Assembly (NCBI GenBank): GCA_032622095.1
Contig: CP136064.1
Coordinates: 279,807,352-279,871,351, forward strand
Direction: 5' to 3'
Length of the DNA: 64,000 nucleotides
DNA from: Siphonodentalium dalli
Taxonomy: Eukaryota; Mollusca; Scaphopoda; Gadilida; Siphonodentaliidae
Shown one piece after another: positions 1 through 11,265 of this stretch. The position numbers and the translations under genes were made by a program. The notes under the pieces are model-generated. The model ran no database searches, was not told the origin of the DNA, and saw only the letters and a list, made by a program, of their open reading frames with translations. Positions within the stretch are counted from its first letter, which is position 1; every line of letters starts with the position of its first letter.

Positions 1-811
1 TGTGTAATAGACTTGGAACATATTTTGGTTCGTAAAATCTTCGCGGGCGAAAAATCACTTACACCAGGTAAAAATTGTGCAATTGCAAGATGCTGATGAT
101 GATCAATTAATAGAAAGGTACCGACATAGCATGCTATAAATATATCCTACGCAAATTAGGGAGTGTTTACTGATAAACTTTACTCAATATAAAGACACAC
201 TAGTTGGATACACATGAATCATTTGAGTACAGAAAATTAGATATTTTTAGTTTTGATTCGGTACGGTAAATCGGTATTACGCTGATACCGATACTGCACG
301 GTAAATACTGAGTAGGCCTACTGCCCATCTCTAGATAGAGTACAATTAATCAGCCTTATTATTATTATCAGGTGCTGATTAAACATAAAATTCTTAGACA
401 ACATTTGAAATTCATGAATGTCTGTCTTCTCAGCGTAGCGACAGAAATAAGTGCCTGAAAACTTAATTAACGCCAAAATGAATGACTAGTATAGTATCGC
501 TCAGCCAGTGAAAGGGGTTAGCTAATTACATGTACTCACTATCATCATGCTTATGCGTGTGATTGAGATATATCACTTGGCGCCCCTGCTTTAATATGTT
601 CCGGCCATTCGCTCTTAATCATCGTGCGAGCAGCCGAATCATTAATCATGATTATAGATCACGGGTGCTTGTCGAATCGTCACTAATAATTCCGGAGCTG
701 ATTGCATCTACATCTACTTGGTACTCCATCGCCCTCAATGTGCTGAGGATTATGTGGAGGCACAAGAGATTTAAAAACATAAAAGCATATTTATTTTTGG
801 TTATTTTGATA
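1..811. other. No gene recognised
   Basis: AT-rich DNA with no convincing exon or RNA gene. The only longer open frame (563-820, plus) has no recognisable domain. Around 245-335 there are short inverted words built on CGGTA and a segment ending CTGCCCATCTCTA, which could be the right end of a hAT-type element whose other end lies outside the window. I could not confirm this. Confidence 0.4.
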
Positions 812-3800
812 ATTTATTAAAATATACTGGAGCTTCATACTATTTAGAAGCTGTCTGTTTGTTTACAGGTGGGAACATGTGTTTTGTGAGTTCGGATTTA
901 AAACTGTCCGTGTTGTGGCAGTTTAAGAATATGTCACGGGGAGTTTGTTCCAATTTATGATTGTGCGTGGATTGCCGTGGAAGAAAGAAAGCTTCGAGAT
1001 AGTTTCTGTCAGCTTTAACAGTACGGAGGAACTTGTGGCCACTAGTAGGCACAAATGGTAGGGAGATGTCTACATCTTGATGGCGGATTTTGTAAAGCAT
1101 GACTAGAGAGGAGAATATTCTTCTTTGTTGGAGGGTTTGCCAATTAAGTGTGTGGAGCAGATCAGTTATGCTGTCTCTGTCGTCGCTACCATAGTTGTAT
1201 CTATTTAGAGTGTAGCGTGCAGCCCGTCTCTGTACAATTTCTACTTTCGCTGAGAGGTACTGCTGCCATGGGTCCCATATTGAGCTACAGTATTCTAGTT
1301 GTGGTCTAACATATGTTTTGTAGGCAAGGGCTTTTGTTTTGTAGTTTTTTGTTCTCACGTTACGTCTTAGGAATCTGAGGGTATCATTGGCTTTATTTGT
1401 GATGGTAGTGATGTGGGTTTTCCATGATAGGTCATTTGAGATGGTTACGCCGAGATATTTTGTAGTTTCTGTTGATTTGAGTAATTGGTTATGGAGTGTG
1501 TAGTCATGGAGAATAGGGTTTTCTTTACGAGCGATTCGTATGATTTCACATTTACTAGGGTTGAATGACATAAGCCATTCTTTCTCCCAGTTTTCAAGTT
1601 TGTGAAGGTCATTTTGTAGGATAGTACAGTCATTTTTAGAGGAGATAGCACAATACACAACAGTATCGTCTGCGAAGAGGCGGGCCTGACAGCTGAGGTT
1701 TGTGGGGAGGTCATTTATATAGATTAAGAAGAGACAAGGGCCAAGGACAGACCCTTGGGGGACACCTGATAGAACGGGAAGGAATTTTGATTCTTTTCCA
1801 TCGACTTGGACTTAAAAAGTCCGATGTGATAAGAAGGCGGCATTCCAATTTGTAACAGATGTGTTTATGCCAAGACGTCTGATTTTAAGAAGAAGTCTGC
1901 TATGGTCCACTTTATCAAAGGCCTTGGAGAAGTCCATGACAACTACATCGGTTTGAGTCCATTTTGTCATGTTTTCAAAGATATCATTCATGAATGTGAT
2001 AAGCTGTGTTTCACAGCTTAGTTTGGGTCGGAATCCATGTTGGTTTTGATGTAGTAGTTGCTTTTCGTTGAGGTGGGTCATGAATCATGATGTTAGATAC
2101 TATATGTTCAAGGGTTTTGCTAAGAATACATGTGAGTGAGATGGGGCGATAGTTTTCAGGTTTGGATTTGGAGCCTTTTTTGAATATTGGGGAATCAATT
2201 TCTACTTTCCAGTCAGAAGGGACAGTGCCTGAGTTCAAAGAACTCTGGAAGAGGTTTGCAATTATTGCAGAGATTTCGTCTCTTACCTCTTTGAGGAAGC
2301 GGGGTGAAATTTGGTCGATACCATAAGCTTTGTTGGGTTTTAACCTTGGAAGTGCGGCACAAACACCATTTGTAGTTATTTCTACATCTGGCATGTCAGT
2401 ATCCTTTGGACAGATCAGGGATTTAAGTTCGCAGATGTGGGATAGGTTTAGAGGTTGAGGCTTAGTAAATGCAGAGTGGAACTGGGCGTTTAGAGCATCG
2501 GCCTGCTTGGTGGGGTCTGTGATCACTTCACCATCTACTTTCAGAGGAGCGACACCGTTATTTTCTGACTTCTGATGTTTTATGAAGGACCAGATTTTTT
2601 TGCTGGGCTTGGTGGTGTTTTCTGTTAGGTCCAGGCAGTTTTTGTTGTCTTCAGTTATGATGGATTCTATATGGTCCCAGTAAGCTTTTCTGGATTTTCT
2701 TTGGATGGCATGTTTAAGGGCTCTTTCTTTGGACTGTAGATTTTCGGTGTTTTTATACCTGCGTTTTCTGATATATTTGTGAAGACGAGTGCGTTTTTTT
2801 ATCAGCTTCTTAAGATCAGCTGTTATCCATGGTGCAGGCCAGTTTGCCTTATGGTAGAGATAGACTTTCCTGGCAGGCTTTTTTAGATGTCTTTTGTTTA
2901 TGGTGACTTTGTGGTAGACAATGTCATGATCAGATGTACCAAGGCTGGGAAGTGTTCGTGTATTATGGATGAGAGTTGGCTGATTTAGGTAGAATAGGTC
3001 AAGGGTATTTTTTCCCCTTGTGGGTATTTTAACAACCTGTTCGAGATTTGCATCGGACATTGCATTTGTGAGTTTATCATAGAGTTTTGTATTTTTACAG
3101 TCGGTGGCAGTTTCGTTTGTGGTCCAATTGTATTTTGGTAGGTTAAAGTCACCAAGAATCCACAGGTGGCCATCTTTGGGGGCTTTCTTTACAGATGTTT
3201 CTAGACCATTTACGCTGTCAATATCGTTTTCGTCTGGTTTGTAGTATGCATGGATGTTTTTTTAGCCTGGTATGACAAGCTTTGCCCATATAATTTCGCA
3301 AGGAGAGTCAAGCTCATGTTGTTCTAGAGATATGATGTCTTTAGAGATGGCAAGAAGGACACCCCCTCCTTGTCTATTTCTGTCTTTCCGATAGATGTTA
3401 TAGGTGTCGGGTGGGAAGAGCTCTGAGTTTTGCACTTCGCTATTTAGCCATGTTTCAGTGCAAGCTATTATGTCAGGTTTTACTTGGTCTATGACATGAT
3501 GTAAGTTATGGGCCTTTGGCCAAAGTGATTGACAGTTTATATTAAGGACTCTCAGGTTATTTAATCGTTTAGAGGAGGAAGGTGGGCTGCGTTTCGTGGA
3601 TTTTGGTGCGATAGGAGAGGAGGTTGCTTGCGGGGCACCGAGTGCTTCTATGCTCTCCGAGTAGGAATAGTCTTTGCTTAATAGATTGAATGAATTTGAA
3701 TCTGAGAAAGAGTCAATACTCTGGAGTATATTTGTGGAGTAGTTTTGGAGGCAGCACCTCAGGCACTCCCATGTGTATCTGCTTTCGTTTGCTTGGAATA

Positions 3801-4070
3801 ATTTGTATGTCGAATCTCCGACACCTTGGCATGATATGTGGTACCATGTTATGTATCACAGTGGTCACACATGACTGCTTTATCTGTCCAGGTTACCTCA
3901 CTGAGACAGTATCCACAGTCGTACCTTGTTGTGTTTGCTGATGGACCAGGATTGGGGTTTATGTCAGAGGATAGGCTCAGTAGTAGGATGGCCTGAGGTA
4001 TAGTACTAGTAGAGATAGCCTGGCATGCTTGTGTACTGGTGAAATGGGTCTCTTGCATCTTATTTCGCAG
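812..4070 (-). pseudogene. Decayed non-LTR retrotransposon (CR1/jockey-like LINE), with 2A-like motif, PHD-like finger, endonuclease and reverse transcriptase
   Basis: Read on the minus strand, the pieces follow the order of an APE-type LINE. Near 4058-3930 an ATG opens a peptide with the 2A-like motif DINPNPGP after a Leu-rich stretch. A PHD-like finger follows (CGYC, CDHCDTWYH, then WECLRCC). The endonuclease has NINCQSLW, ACTETWLNS, RQGGGV and WILGDFNLPKYNW, then TSDHDIVYHK. The reverse transcriptase follows with LKPNKAYGIDQISP, PIFKKG, PENYRPISL, QHGFRP, MDFSKAFDKVDH, LSGVPQGSVLGP and FADD near 1665-1676, and a YLGVTI plus RPQLEYCSSIW C-terminal region ends at the stop at 840. Frames are broken near 3850, around 3060-3270, near 2080, and by an in-frame TAA near 1813. 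The copy is therefore inactive, but recent enough that most motifs are readable. The 5' end lies near 4070. Assignment to the CR1/L2/jockey group is from motifs only. Confidence 0.88.
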
Positions 4071-4078
4071 AGAAGACT

Positions 4079-4355
4079 CAGATATGATGTCTTTAGAGAT
4101 GGCAAGAAGGACACCCCCTCCTTGTCTATTTCTGTCTTTCCGATAGATGTTATAGGTGTCGGGTGGGAAGAGCTCTTGAGTTTTGCACTTCGCTATTTAG
4201 CCATGTTTCAGTGCAAGCTATTATGTCAGGTTTTACTTGGTCTTATATGTCTATGACAATGACATGATGTAAGTCATGGGCCTTTAGGCTTTGGCCAAAG
4301 TGATTGACAGTTTATATTATACTAAGGACTCTCAGGTTTTAATCGTTTAGAGGAT
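4079..4355 (-). repeat. Second copy of the LINE endonuclease-start segment
   Basis: This segment repeats, in the same orientation, the stretch at about 3328-3590 of the neighbouring LINE. It begins at GATATGATGTCTTTAGAG and covers the part encoding the NINCQSLW to GGGV region. It differs by several micro-insertions that duplicate adjacent bases (for example around 4240-4260 and 4285-4300). It may be the 5' remainder of a second LINE copy or a local duplication. Confidence 0.75.
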
Positions 4356-5286
4356 TAAGTCGTCCAACGGTGCACCTACAGCCAAATCAAGGCTACTACA
4401 CCGAACTACATACAGATACAAATACAGACAGATACAGAGATTGCACGCTTGATTGGATCACTTGGAATTACTTTGGCCCAATCTAAATAAATATTCTCTT
4501 CACATGTTCAACATTCAACCGGTCCTACTAAACAACGAACACAAACGAACACAAACGAACATAAACGAACACAGGTCTAAAAAGCGGAATAGAAGGGTGA
4601 AATTTGGTTTGTGGGTGCGTGTGGGTCCATTATATGTGTATGTGGTGTTATTTCCAACTTTGATGACTTATTTTTCGAGTTATAAGCATTATTTGAATGC
4701 AAAGCTACTAAACAACGAACACAAACGAACATGAGATTAGCCGTATTGCAAAGGTGTTAATAAAGGTGTTAATTAACTACCGCCTTCTCTATGGCTTATA
4801 CTCTGTCTCTTTGTCACTGAGTTGTTTTGACTTAGTTAGTTTGTCTTATTATTACTTCGTTTAACTTCCCTGGCATCACACTGCTCTTTGAGTAGAGCTT
4901 TAGGTACTAGAATCAAAGTTTGTTTTATATACAATCGAATATTTATATATTATTTTACACTGACTCAGCCCCGGCGGAACGATGGGCAGAGTTTGTTCTC
5001 CTTGAAGTCAGTGCATGGATGAAAATGGCTCCAGCAAAATGTTGCATTATTTAAATCATTAAAATCAAGTAATGCACTTATTTGATATGAATCCAAGAAG
5101 TCTATATGTTATTTTATCACATGATTAGCACTATTTTCCTATGTAATATTCGAGCGTAATAGACACGTGTAATATCGTTGCGTGCAATGACGTCACGCTG
5201 CTCTTTGGGACAAAGTTCTCTGTCTGTTAATTATTGTTGTTTTCGATAAAAATTAAGCGATTATATGACCATGTGATAAAAAGTAT

Positions 5287-5425
5287 CTCAAACTCGTTCT
5301 ATTTTATACGTAATTTATCAACCTCGTCCACTAAATTCTATTTGAGCCTCGGTAAACCTCGACTCAAATCGAATTTAGTGAACTCGGTTGATAAATTCCG
5401 TATAAAATAGAAACTCATGTGAGAT
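5287..5425. repeat. Near-perfect palindrome (fold-back element)
   Basis: The words CTATTTTATACG, AATTTATCAACC, CACTAAATTC and TTGAG on the left are mirrored as reverse complements on the right around a centre near 5355. This gives a hairpin with about 60-bp arms. It resembles in style, but not in sequence, the palindromes at 28290 and 39098. Probably a MITE. Confidence 0.7.
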
Positions 5426-5798
5426 CCTATATGTATATTTACATACTATATGCTAACTTTCTGTCGTTTATTGGTGATCGTCTTGGTTTTTGATGTCTTC
5501 ACTCTTTCCTTTTTTTATTGTCCATTTTTTTTTTGCGAGAGCGGTAGTTTTGGGTATAGTTAATTGCCATCAGTTGAAGTTTGGAATTTGGAATTGTCAC
5601 TCACAAAATTAAGAAGTCTTCGCATTAGTCTGTCTTGTTGTTCGGCCGTCAAATTTGTTCAAATTTCGTGTCTCACTTCCAAAGATGATGCAATGCCTGA
5701 TAATGTAAAATCCCCTCCACTCGAATGTCACGCAGTTATCAGTCACCGTTTCATTTAAATTGTCTGTAAACTCAGTCAATTTTTTTGTTAATTATAGT

Positions 5799-6140
5799 AT
5801 TAAAGGCACGGGAGGCCTTAGTTGTCGAAAATATTCATATTTGTTCCAATCACCGTAAACAGAAAAAACACTAAAACGCATACAGTTTCGTTCATCGTGT
5901 AAACAGCATGCTATCATAAAGACCTACTATATATTACCTAAGCAAGAGCCTGATTGTGTTACAGAAGACAGCACCGTACGTGTTACTGGCTAATCACACA
6001 CAAATGATATAAACAATCTTTATTAGTTCTTATTTGTATACGGACAAAGTCTGTCTACATTTTGCTTTTTGTGTCGGTTTTTGACCGTTGGAAATTTTTC
6101 ACAGCATATACCCACTGCCAAGGACTCCCGCACCTTTAAT
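5799..6140. mobile_element. MITE with ends ATTAAAGG...CCTTTAAT
   Basis: The ends ATTAAAGGCACGGGAGGCCT and its diverged reverse complement (TCCCGCACCTTTAAT at 6126-6140) make terminal inverted repeats of about 22 bp around 340 bp of non-coding DNA. The interior, with the word GGACAAAGTCTGTCTACAT, is related to sequence near 53850-54250 and 36660-36700, so the family is dispersed. Superfamily not determined. Confidence 0.6.
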
Positions 6141-6432
6141 GCTTTCATAATTGTTATTTGTCCAATATTTCGGAATTGTTGAATTTTGTTTTCTAGCATT
6201 GAAAACTTTCGTCTTTAGTCTTTCCATAAATGTAAGGTATCGTCTGTTGTCACATATATTTGTCAATTATGTCTGTCTGTATTTCGTCATAAATGATTTT
6301 GTTTTCTATTGTTACCAAGCCGCTCTCGCTATTGAATACTTTTCCATCTTATTGACAGTTTGATCACTGTCTGTTTTACTTAAATTACGATTGAGATTTT
6401 GCTTAAGATGCCTGGTACATAGCGGGGTACAG

Positions 6433-8019
6433 GACGTTTCGTACCATGGTCGTTTCGTACTTGGTCGTTTCGTACCATCTGGTCGTTTCGTACCATATTT
6501 CTTGGTCGTTTCGTACCGCATTGTTTGGTCGTTTCGTACCATGTAGAAAATCAATTGGTCGTTTCGTACCATGTGTTGGAAATGGGGAAAACACGGTATT
6601 TTATATATATATTTATATTATGTATGTATAATTATTCATGTTCTGGAATGCGGCGAAAGATCTTATGAGATTTGCTTACATCGAATGTGAATAACAATCA
6701 CGCTGACAATAGTATTCATCTGATTGACTGCGGGAAAGATCTTATGAGATGTTTTTACAACAAGTGTTAATACTAATCACGCTGTATAAACAAGAGGTGA
6801 GCTCTTACTGATTACCACTAATTACCACCTGGCTTCTTGATCACACCTTTTCGTGAGTTGTTTTTGTTGGAATCCTATAAGTAACATGAGATCCCCCATC
6901 ATTTCATCATTCATCTCACAATCATGTCTGACTTTCTCTCCGACGTTAATTGTATAGACTGTTCCAGAGAGGTTCGTCCGCGTCAACACGGTCTTCAATG
7001 TGAAGGTTAGTACTCGTATATATTATACAATTTTATTTTGAACATCAACTTAACTTAATATTTAAAAACAATCTGTAAAATGTATATATATTATACATTT
7101 TTATTTTAAACATCAACTTAACTAAATAATTAAAAACAAATCTATATACCAGTTTGTTATAACACTGAATTGTCTTTCCAGGTTGCCACAGATGGCAGCA
7201 CCGTAGATGCAGCACCGGCGTTAGTCTAGAAGTTTACCGATATGCCATAAAGACAGCGACGGCAATAGATTGGGTCTGCACCGCATGCAGCCAAACCACG
7301 ACAGTCGAGCAGACGGTAGAAGACATTGAAATGACAACGACGACTCCACCTCCAACGATCGCAAACTTCGACATTGAAATGACAACGACGACTCCACCTC
7401 CAACCAGAATCGACCTTCGACATCGACGAAACCTTCAACCGGCCACACGACCACGATGAATCATCAATACTGCTCCCAGAAACACAGCTGATGGAAACCG
7501 ACGATTCACCATCGACTTTCAGACGGATCGACAACGGAACGAAAAGAGGCAAGCCAAAGCTAGTGTCCAGTGACGGATTCAGTATCGGGAGAACCAGGCG
7601 CAACTATTCTGCTTGTGGGGCAACTACGAAAACGGCGGCATCTCCACCAGTGGTCTGTTGAAGGCATGTTCGAAACTGTTTGCGCCAAAAGTTGTTGACA
7701 ATGTCGAGTCGGCTGATTGTTAATATCAAATATCATGTTCGTTGTGTAAAATAATGTTGTTGATGTTAATATGTTATTGTTATTTTAAAATAAAGAATAA
7801 AGTATGAAATTAATACTGTTTCCCCCCATTCCCAACATGGTACAACACATGGTACGAAACGACCAATTGATTTTTCTACATGGTACGAAACGACCAATTG
7901 ATTTTCTACATGGTACGAAACGACCAAACAATGCGGTACGAAACGACCAAGAAATATGGTACGAAACGACCAGATGGTACGAAACGTCCAGGTACGAAAC
8001 GACCATGGTACGAAACGTC
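6433..8019. mobile_element. MULE-like element with arrays of a 16-bp motif as inverted ends
   Basis: The left end (6433-6573) carries seven copies of TGGTCGTTTCGTACCA or close variants. The right end (7850-8019) carries about eight copies of its reverse complement, in mirrored order and spacing, so the two arrays together form the terminal inverted repeats. The interior encodes a PHD-like finger and a FLYWCH-like start (entry 6924-7661). Such domains are known from Mutator-like transposases of animals. No DDE catalytic core is visible, so this is probably a deletion derivative. No clear 9-bp target duplication was found. Confidence 0.65.
6924..7661 (+). pseudogene. Broken two-exon transposon gene: PHD-like zinc finger plus start of a FLYWCH domain
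   Basis: Exon 1 (6924-7005) opens with ATG. A donor GGTTAG and an acceptor TTTCCAG join it in phase to exon 2 from 7182. The joined product has CIDC, LQCEGCHRWQHRRC and DWVCTAC, the spacing of a PHD/treble-clef-type finger, then a Thr/Pro/Glu-rich linker containing a 47-bp tandem duplication (7325-7371 and 7372-7410). The frame stops at TGA 7457-7459. One frame over, translation continues from about 7430 as ESSILLPETQLMETDDSP and then KLVSSDGFSIGRTRRN, which matches the usual beginning of a FLYWCH zinc finger, and stops at 7659. One frameshift near 7410-7425 explains the break. The rest of the FLYWCH finger and the transposase are missing. Confidence 0.6.
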
Positions 8020-8530
8020 TAGAATCCACATAGCGTATGCGTGTATCAGGAAAGCAAGCAGATATAGCATTTACCAGAGTGATCTCCGAGACTGAGAAAA
8101 TATATATAGTCATCTCAGAGACTGACAACAATGACTCACTCAAATGTTTTGTTAGCTATGCATTAAAACGCCGACCTCTGATGTTTCGCCGTGTTTTTAT
8201 TGCCATCAGTGATAAAATTGACAATCATCTTGCAGTAAAAACAAGGAGACAGAGTAAGCCGTAGTTAATTAACACCTGCATGGTAACCTCTGCACTGCCG
8301 CTAATCTTATGTTCGTTTGTGTTCGTTGTTTAGTAGTTTTGTATTCAAATAATGGTAATAACTCAAAAAATAAATCATCAAAGTTGGAAATAACACCACA
8401 TACACATAGAATGGACCCACGCGCACCCATAAACCAAATTTCACCCTTCTACTCCGCTTTTTGGACCTGTGTTCGTTTGTGTTCGTTTATGTTCGTTGTT
8501 TAGTAGGACCCCATTCAACATGGTTGGACA

Positions 8531-9531
8531 GTCTGATTTTTTCAGATGCAGACAGTGTGGCTGAGACTGAGAGTGAAACTGAGAGTGAGAGAGACACCGC
8601 CAGACACGTCATCAACAATTCAACTGATCTGATCAATCCAGTTCATGCATGACATGATCATTATTCCAATTAATTGTTGACATTTTGATATTCTGTTGGC
8701 AGTATTGTGCAGAAAATGCAATTAAGAACGCAAAGGGAAAGGGTATAAAAAAATTCAACAGGTTATTGCAAAGAAAACTTACATAATATTACAAATTCAA
8801 CAACGATGACAGGAAACACGTTGCAGACGCCGCTCGCCATGTTTATTTTTCTCCCCAAATTATTAAGTAACCCAGCTTCTGATTGGCTACTTATATTTTA
8901 TTAGCCAATCAAAAATTATTTTATATATTGACATCACAACCCGTCATTATTTACAAATGGCGGCCAATCTGGGCTATCCGAGGTGGTTGCTCGATTGCAA
9001 AGAAGGAATAACAGATTCCAAGGTCATTACAGTGATATTTAGTCCCTACAAATATAACTATTTAATAGACTGAAGGCAATGTTAACTTTGTTAATTCCAT
9101 TTCAAAGTTTAGTCGGATAATATTGCACTTTATTCGGCCTCTTTTCAAAGAAAACTTCTAAAACTATATATTATAAGTAAAACAGCCAAAGTTAAGCAGT
9201 TTGCTAACCCATTTTCAACCCATATTTGATGGAGTCAAAATTAAGAATTATGTTAACTTTTATTAAGCGCACCGCACACGATGAGATATATGTCGTACGA
9301 CAAATATCGGGCACCATTTACGGGTCAAATCGTAGCGTGTGCGGTGGAAAATCGCAGGACATTTTGGCCCTGCAACTTGGGGGAAGGAATAAAATAATAT
9401 TAATATAGATTTTCTTCGATTGAGTCATATGATTTATTCGAAGTAGCCAATCAGATTCAACTATTAATATGAATTTATGATCATGCGGCGATCACATGTT
9501 TTATTTCACAACAACATGACGTCCATGCAGT
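8531..9531. other. No gene recognised
   Basis: AT-rich sequence without recognisable exons. It includes a short (GAGACTGAGAGT)-type simple repeat near 8555-8600. The open frames here are short and carry no motif. Confidence 0.4.
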
Positions 9532-9539
9532 ACGTACGT

Positions 9540-10623
9540 TAGTGCTGGGCGGTATGACGATATATCGGGTATACCCGGTTTTAATTTTGATATCGTCAAT
9601 AATATCGTCTGAAATAAAAATATCGTAATACCGTCCCAAGTTGTAATATTCTCCATGTAGGTTGAAACCCATCATATGGTCCCAACAAACAGCGAAGTTA
9701 GAGTAAGTATAATAGTCCCAAACTTCCCGGAAATACGCAGTCGAAAACGTTTTAAAACATCGGAGCACGTGCCTGTCAAGTTGGATATGCTTCGTCAGAA
9801 ACATCAAAGAGATACTATATAGTAGCATCAGTTGGCTACACTGTGAGATTGGTATGTCGCGCGCATGCGACTGGCACAATGACTTCCTTTCAAGTTGGTT
9901 CAGCTTGCTCTATCAACCGTAACCGGTTGCTTGGAGACGGATTACGATGTCAGATTTGATTCACAAACTAATTGAACATGATTGTCTATATTTATTTTCC
10001 TCAGCTAAAAAAATGCCGACGCAAATTCATTTCACGTCGGCTTTTGCCTCGGCACTGCCCATTGTGGCATTGTCGACGCTAATTTCCAGGGCTGCCGTAT
10101 ATATGGACATTGAAGTCCCACGGTGCTACCAACTACCAATTACCACTGATAAATAGTCTCACAAACAACCAATTCCTCACGAATTAATACAATGGAAATT
10201 TGAAACCGAATGCGGTGCTTAATGTGTGCATGGTGTTGAGCGCTATGGTCAAAGGGATATAACTCTAAAAAATGTATGCGAAAACGCACGTGGGCCGTGT
10301 TATAACTTATATGATTATATCCCTTTGTTTCAAAGTTATTATTTCTCCGTCGACAAACTGTCAATTGTTGCAGACGAGTGGTCATTATATACATGTATAC
10401 TGTGATGTTACTGATAATTGTTCAATACACATTTACTCGACCTCTCATGACCCACAAATTGTAAATAAAACGTAGGGATGTATTGTGCAAACTTTATTCA
10501 TGAAATATTGCATATATTGTACATTGTACTTACCAATTGTAATATACCGCGATAATATCGTGTATCGCGATGTTGTCACCATAATATCGCGATATTTTTT
10601 GGGGCCAATGTCGCCCAGCCCTA
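9540..10623. mobile_element. Non-autonomous hAT element with perfect 8-bp target duplication
   Basis: The element starts TAGTGCTGGGCGGTAT and ends ATGTCGCCCAGCCCTA, inverted ends typical of hAT transposons. It is flanked on both sides by ACGTACGT (9532-9539 and 10624-10631), the 8-bp target duplication expected of hAT. Subterminal regions are rich in ATATCG words on both sides. The 1084-bp interior holds only short open frames with no hAT dimerisation or RNase-H-like motif. Confidence 0.85.
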
Positions 10624-10899
10624 ACGTACGTGTCCTTCAAAGTCACAGTAGCGGGATATTTTGGACGGCGGAATACATTCATGCCTCTACAATACAACTA
10701 GCGACCGGAACGTCATGACGTCGTGGCCGGTTTCCTATTCTGGTCTATAGTAAATTCCACCTTGAATTTATTTTTTATATCTCAATATATATAAACACTC
10801 AATGACATGAAAAATGATTTAGTGATTCAAAAAATTCATAATACAGCTGTTTTAGCTGTAAAAAAATTATCTAAATAAGGTTTGGCTCAATGGAGTTCT

Positions 10900-11265
10900 C
10901 AGGGGCGCCGGAAGCATCCAAGGGCAGGGGGGGGCGGAGCCTACAAAAAGGGAACTTTTCCGCAAAAAGGGGCATTTTCTCTGCAAACTCGGGAAAATAA
11001 CCATAAATTCATTGTGGCAAAAATCCCTATTTTAATGGTATTTATCGGTTTTTATGGCTGTTTTGTGATAAAATTGACAAAAAATTAATATTCCTTGTGA
11101 AATTGGTGGTATTTGGACCAAAAAAGTCACATTTTGCTATAAAAACACGAGATTAAACACACAAAAAGCATTTTCTGTCTCCAGAAAAAGGGCAAGTCCT
11201 GCCCCCGCTCGCCCCCCTTGGTCAAGGTCAGCTGCCCCCTCTGCCCCCCTCTTCCGGCGCCCCTG
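10900..11265. mobile_element. hAT MITE, 366 bp, with perfect 8-bp target duplication
   Basis: Perfect 15-bp ends CAGGGGCGCCGGAAG and CTTCCGGCGCCCCTG, flanked by GGAGTTCT on both sides (10892-10899 and 11266-11273). The subterminal regions are G-rich on the left and C-rich on the right. No coding sequence. Confidence 0.9.

Larger units (their letters stand above)
4503..8525. mobile_element. Long-inverted-repeat element of about 4 kb
   Basis: The segment around 4503-4815 returns as its reverse complement at about 8248-8530. Both arms contain a pair of GTTCGTTGTTTAGTAG words about 180 bp apart, (ACAAACGAAC)-type repeats between them, and an inner edge containing GTGTTAATTAACTAC. The arms are diverged. 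The interval holds a smaller MITE, a palindrome and a MULE-like element, so it is a nest rather than one intact unit. No transposase assignable to the outer arms was seen. Confidence 0.6.

Noticed and set aside
7226-7603. 125-residue minus-strand frame opposite the PHD/FLYWCH gene
   Set aside because: The plus strand has zinc-finger spacing and in-phase splice sites. The minus frame is its shadow.
9481-9879. 132-residue minus-strand frame as a possible transposase in the hAT element
   Set aside because: No hAT motif, Cys-rich random composition, and it runs across the element border.
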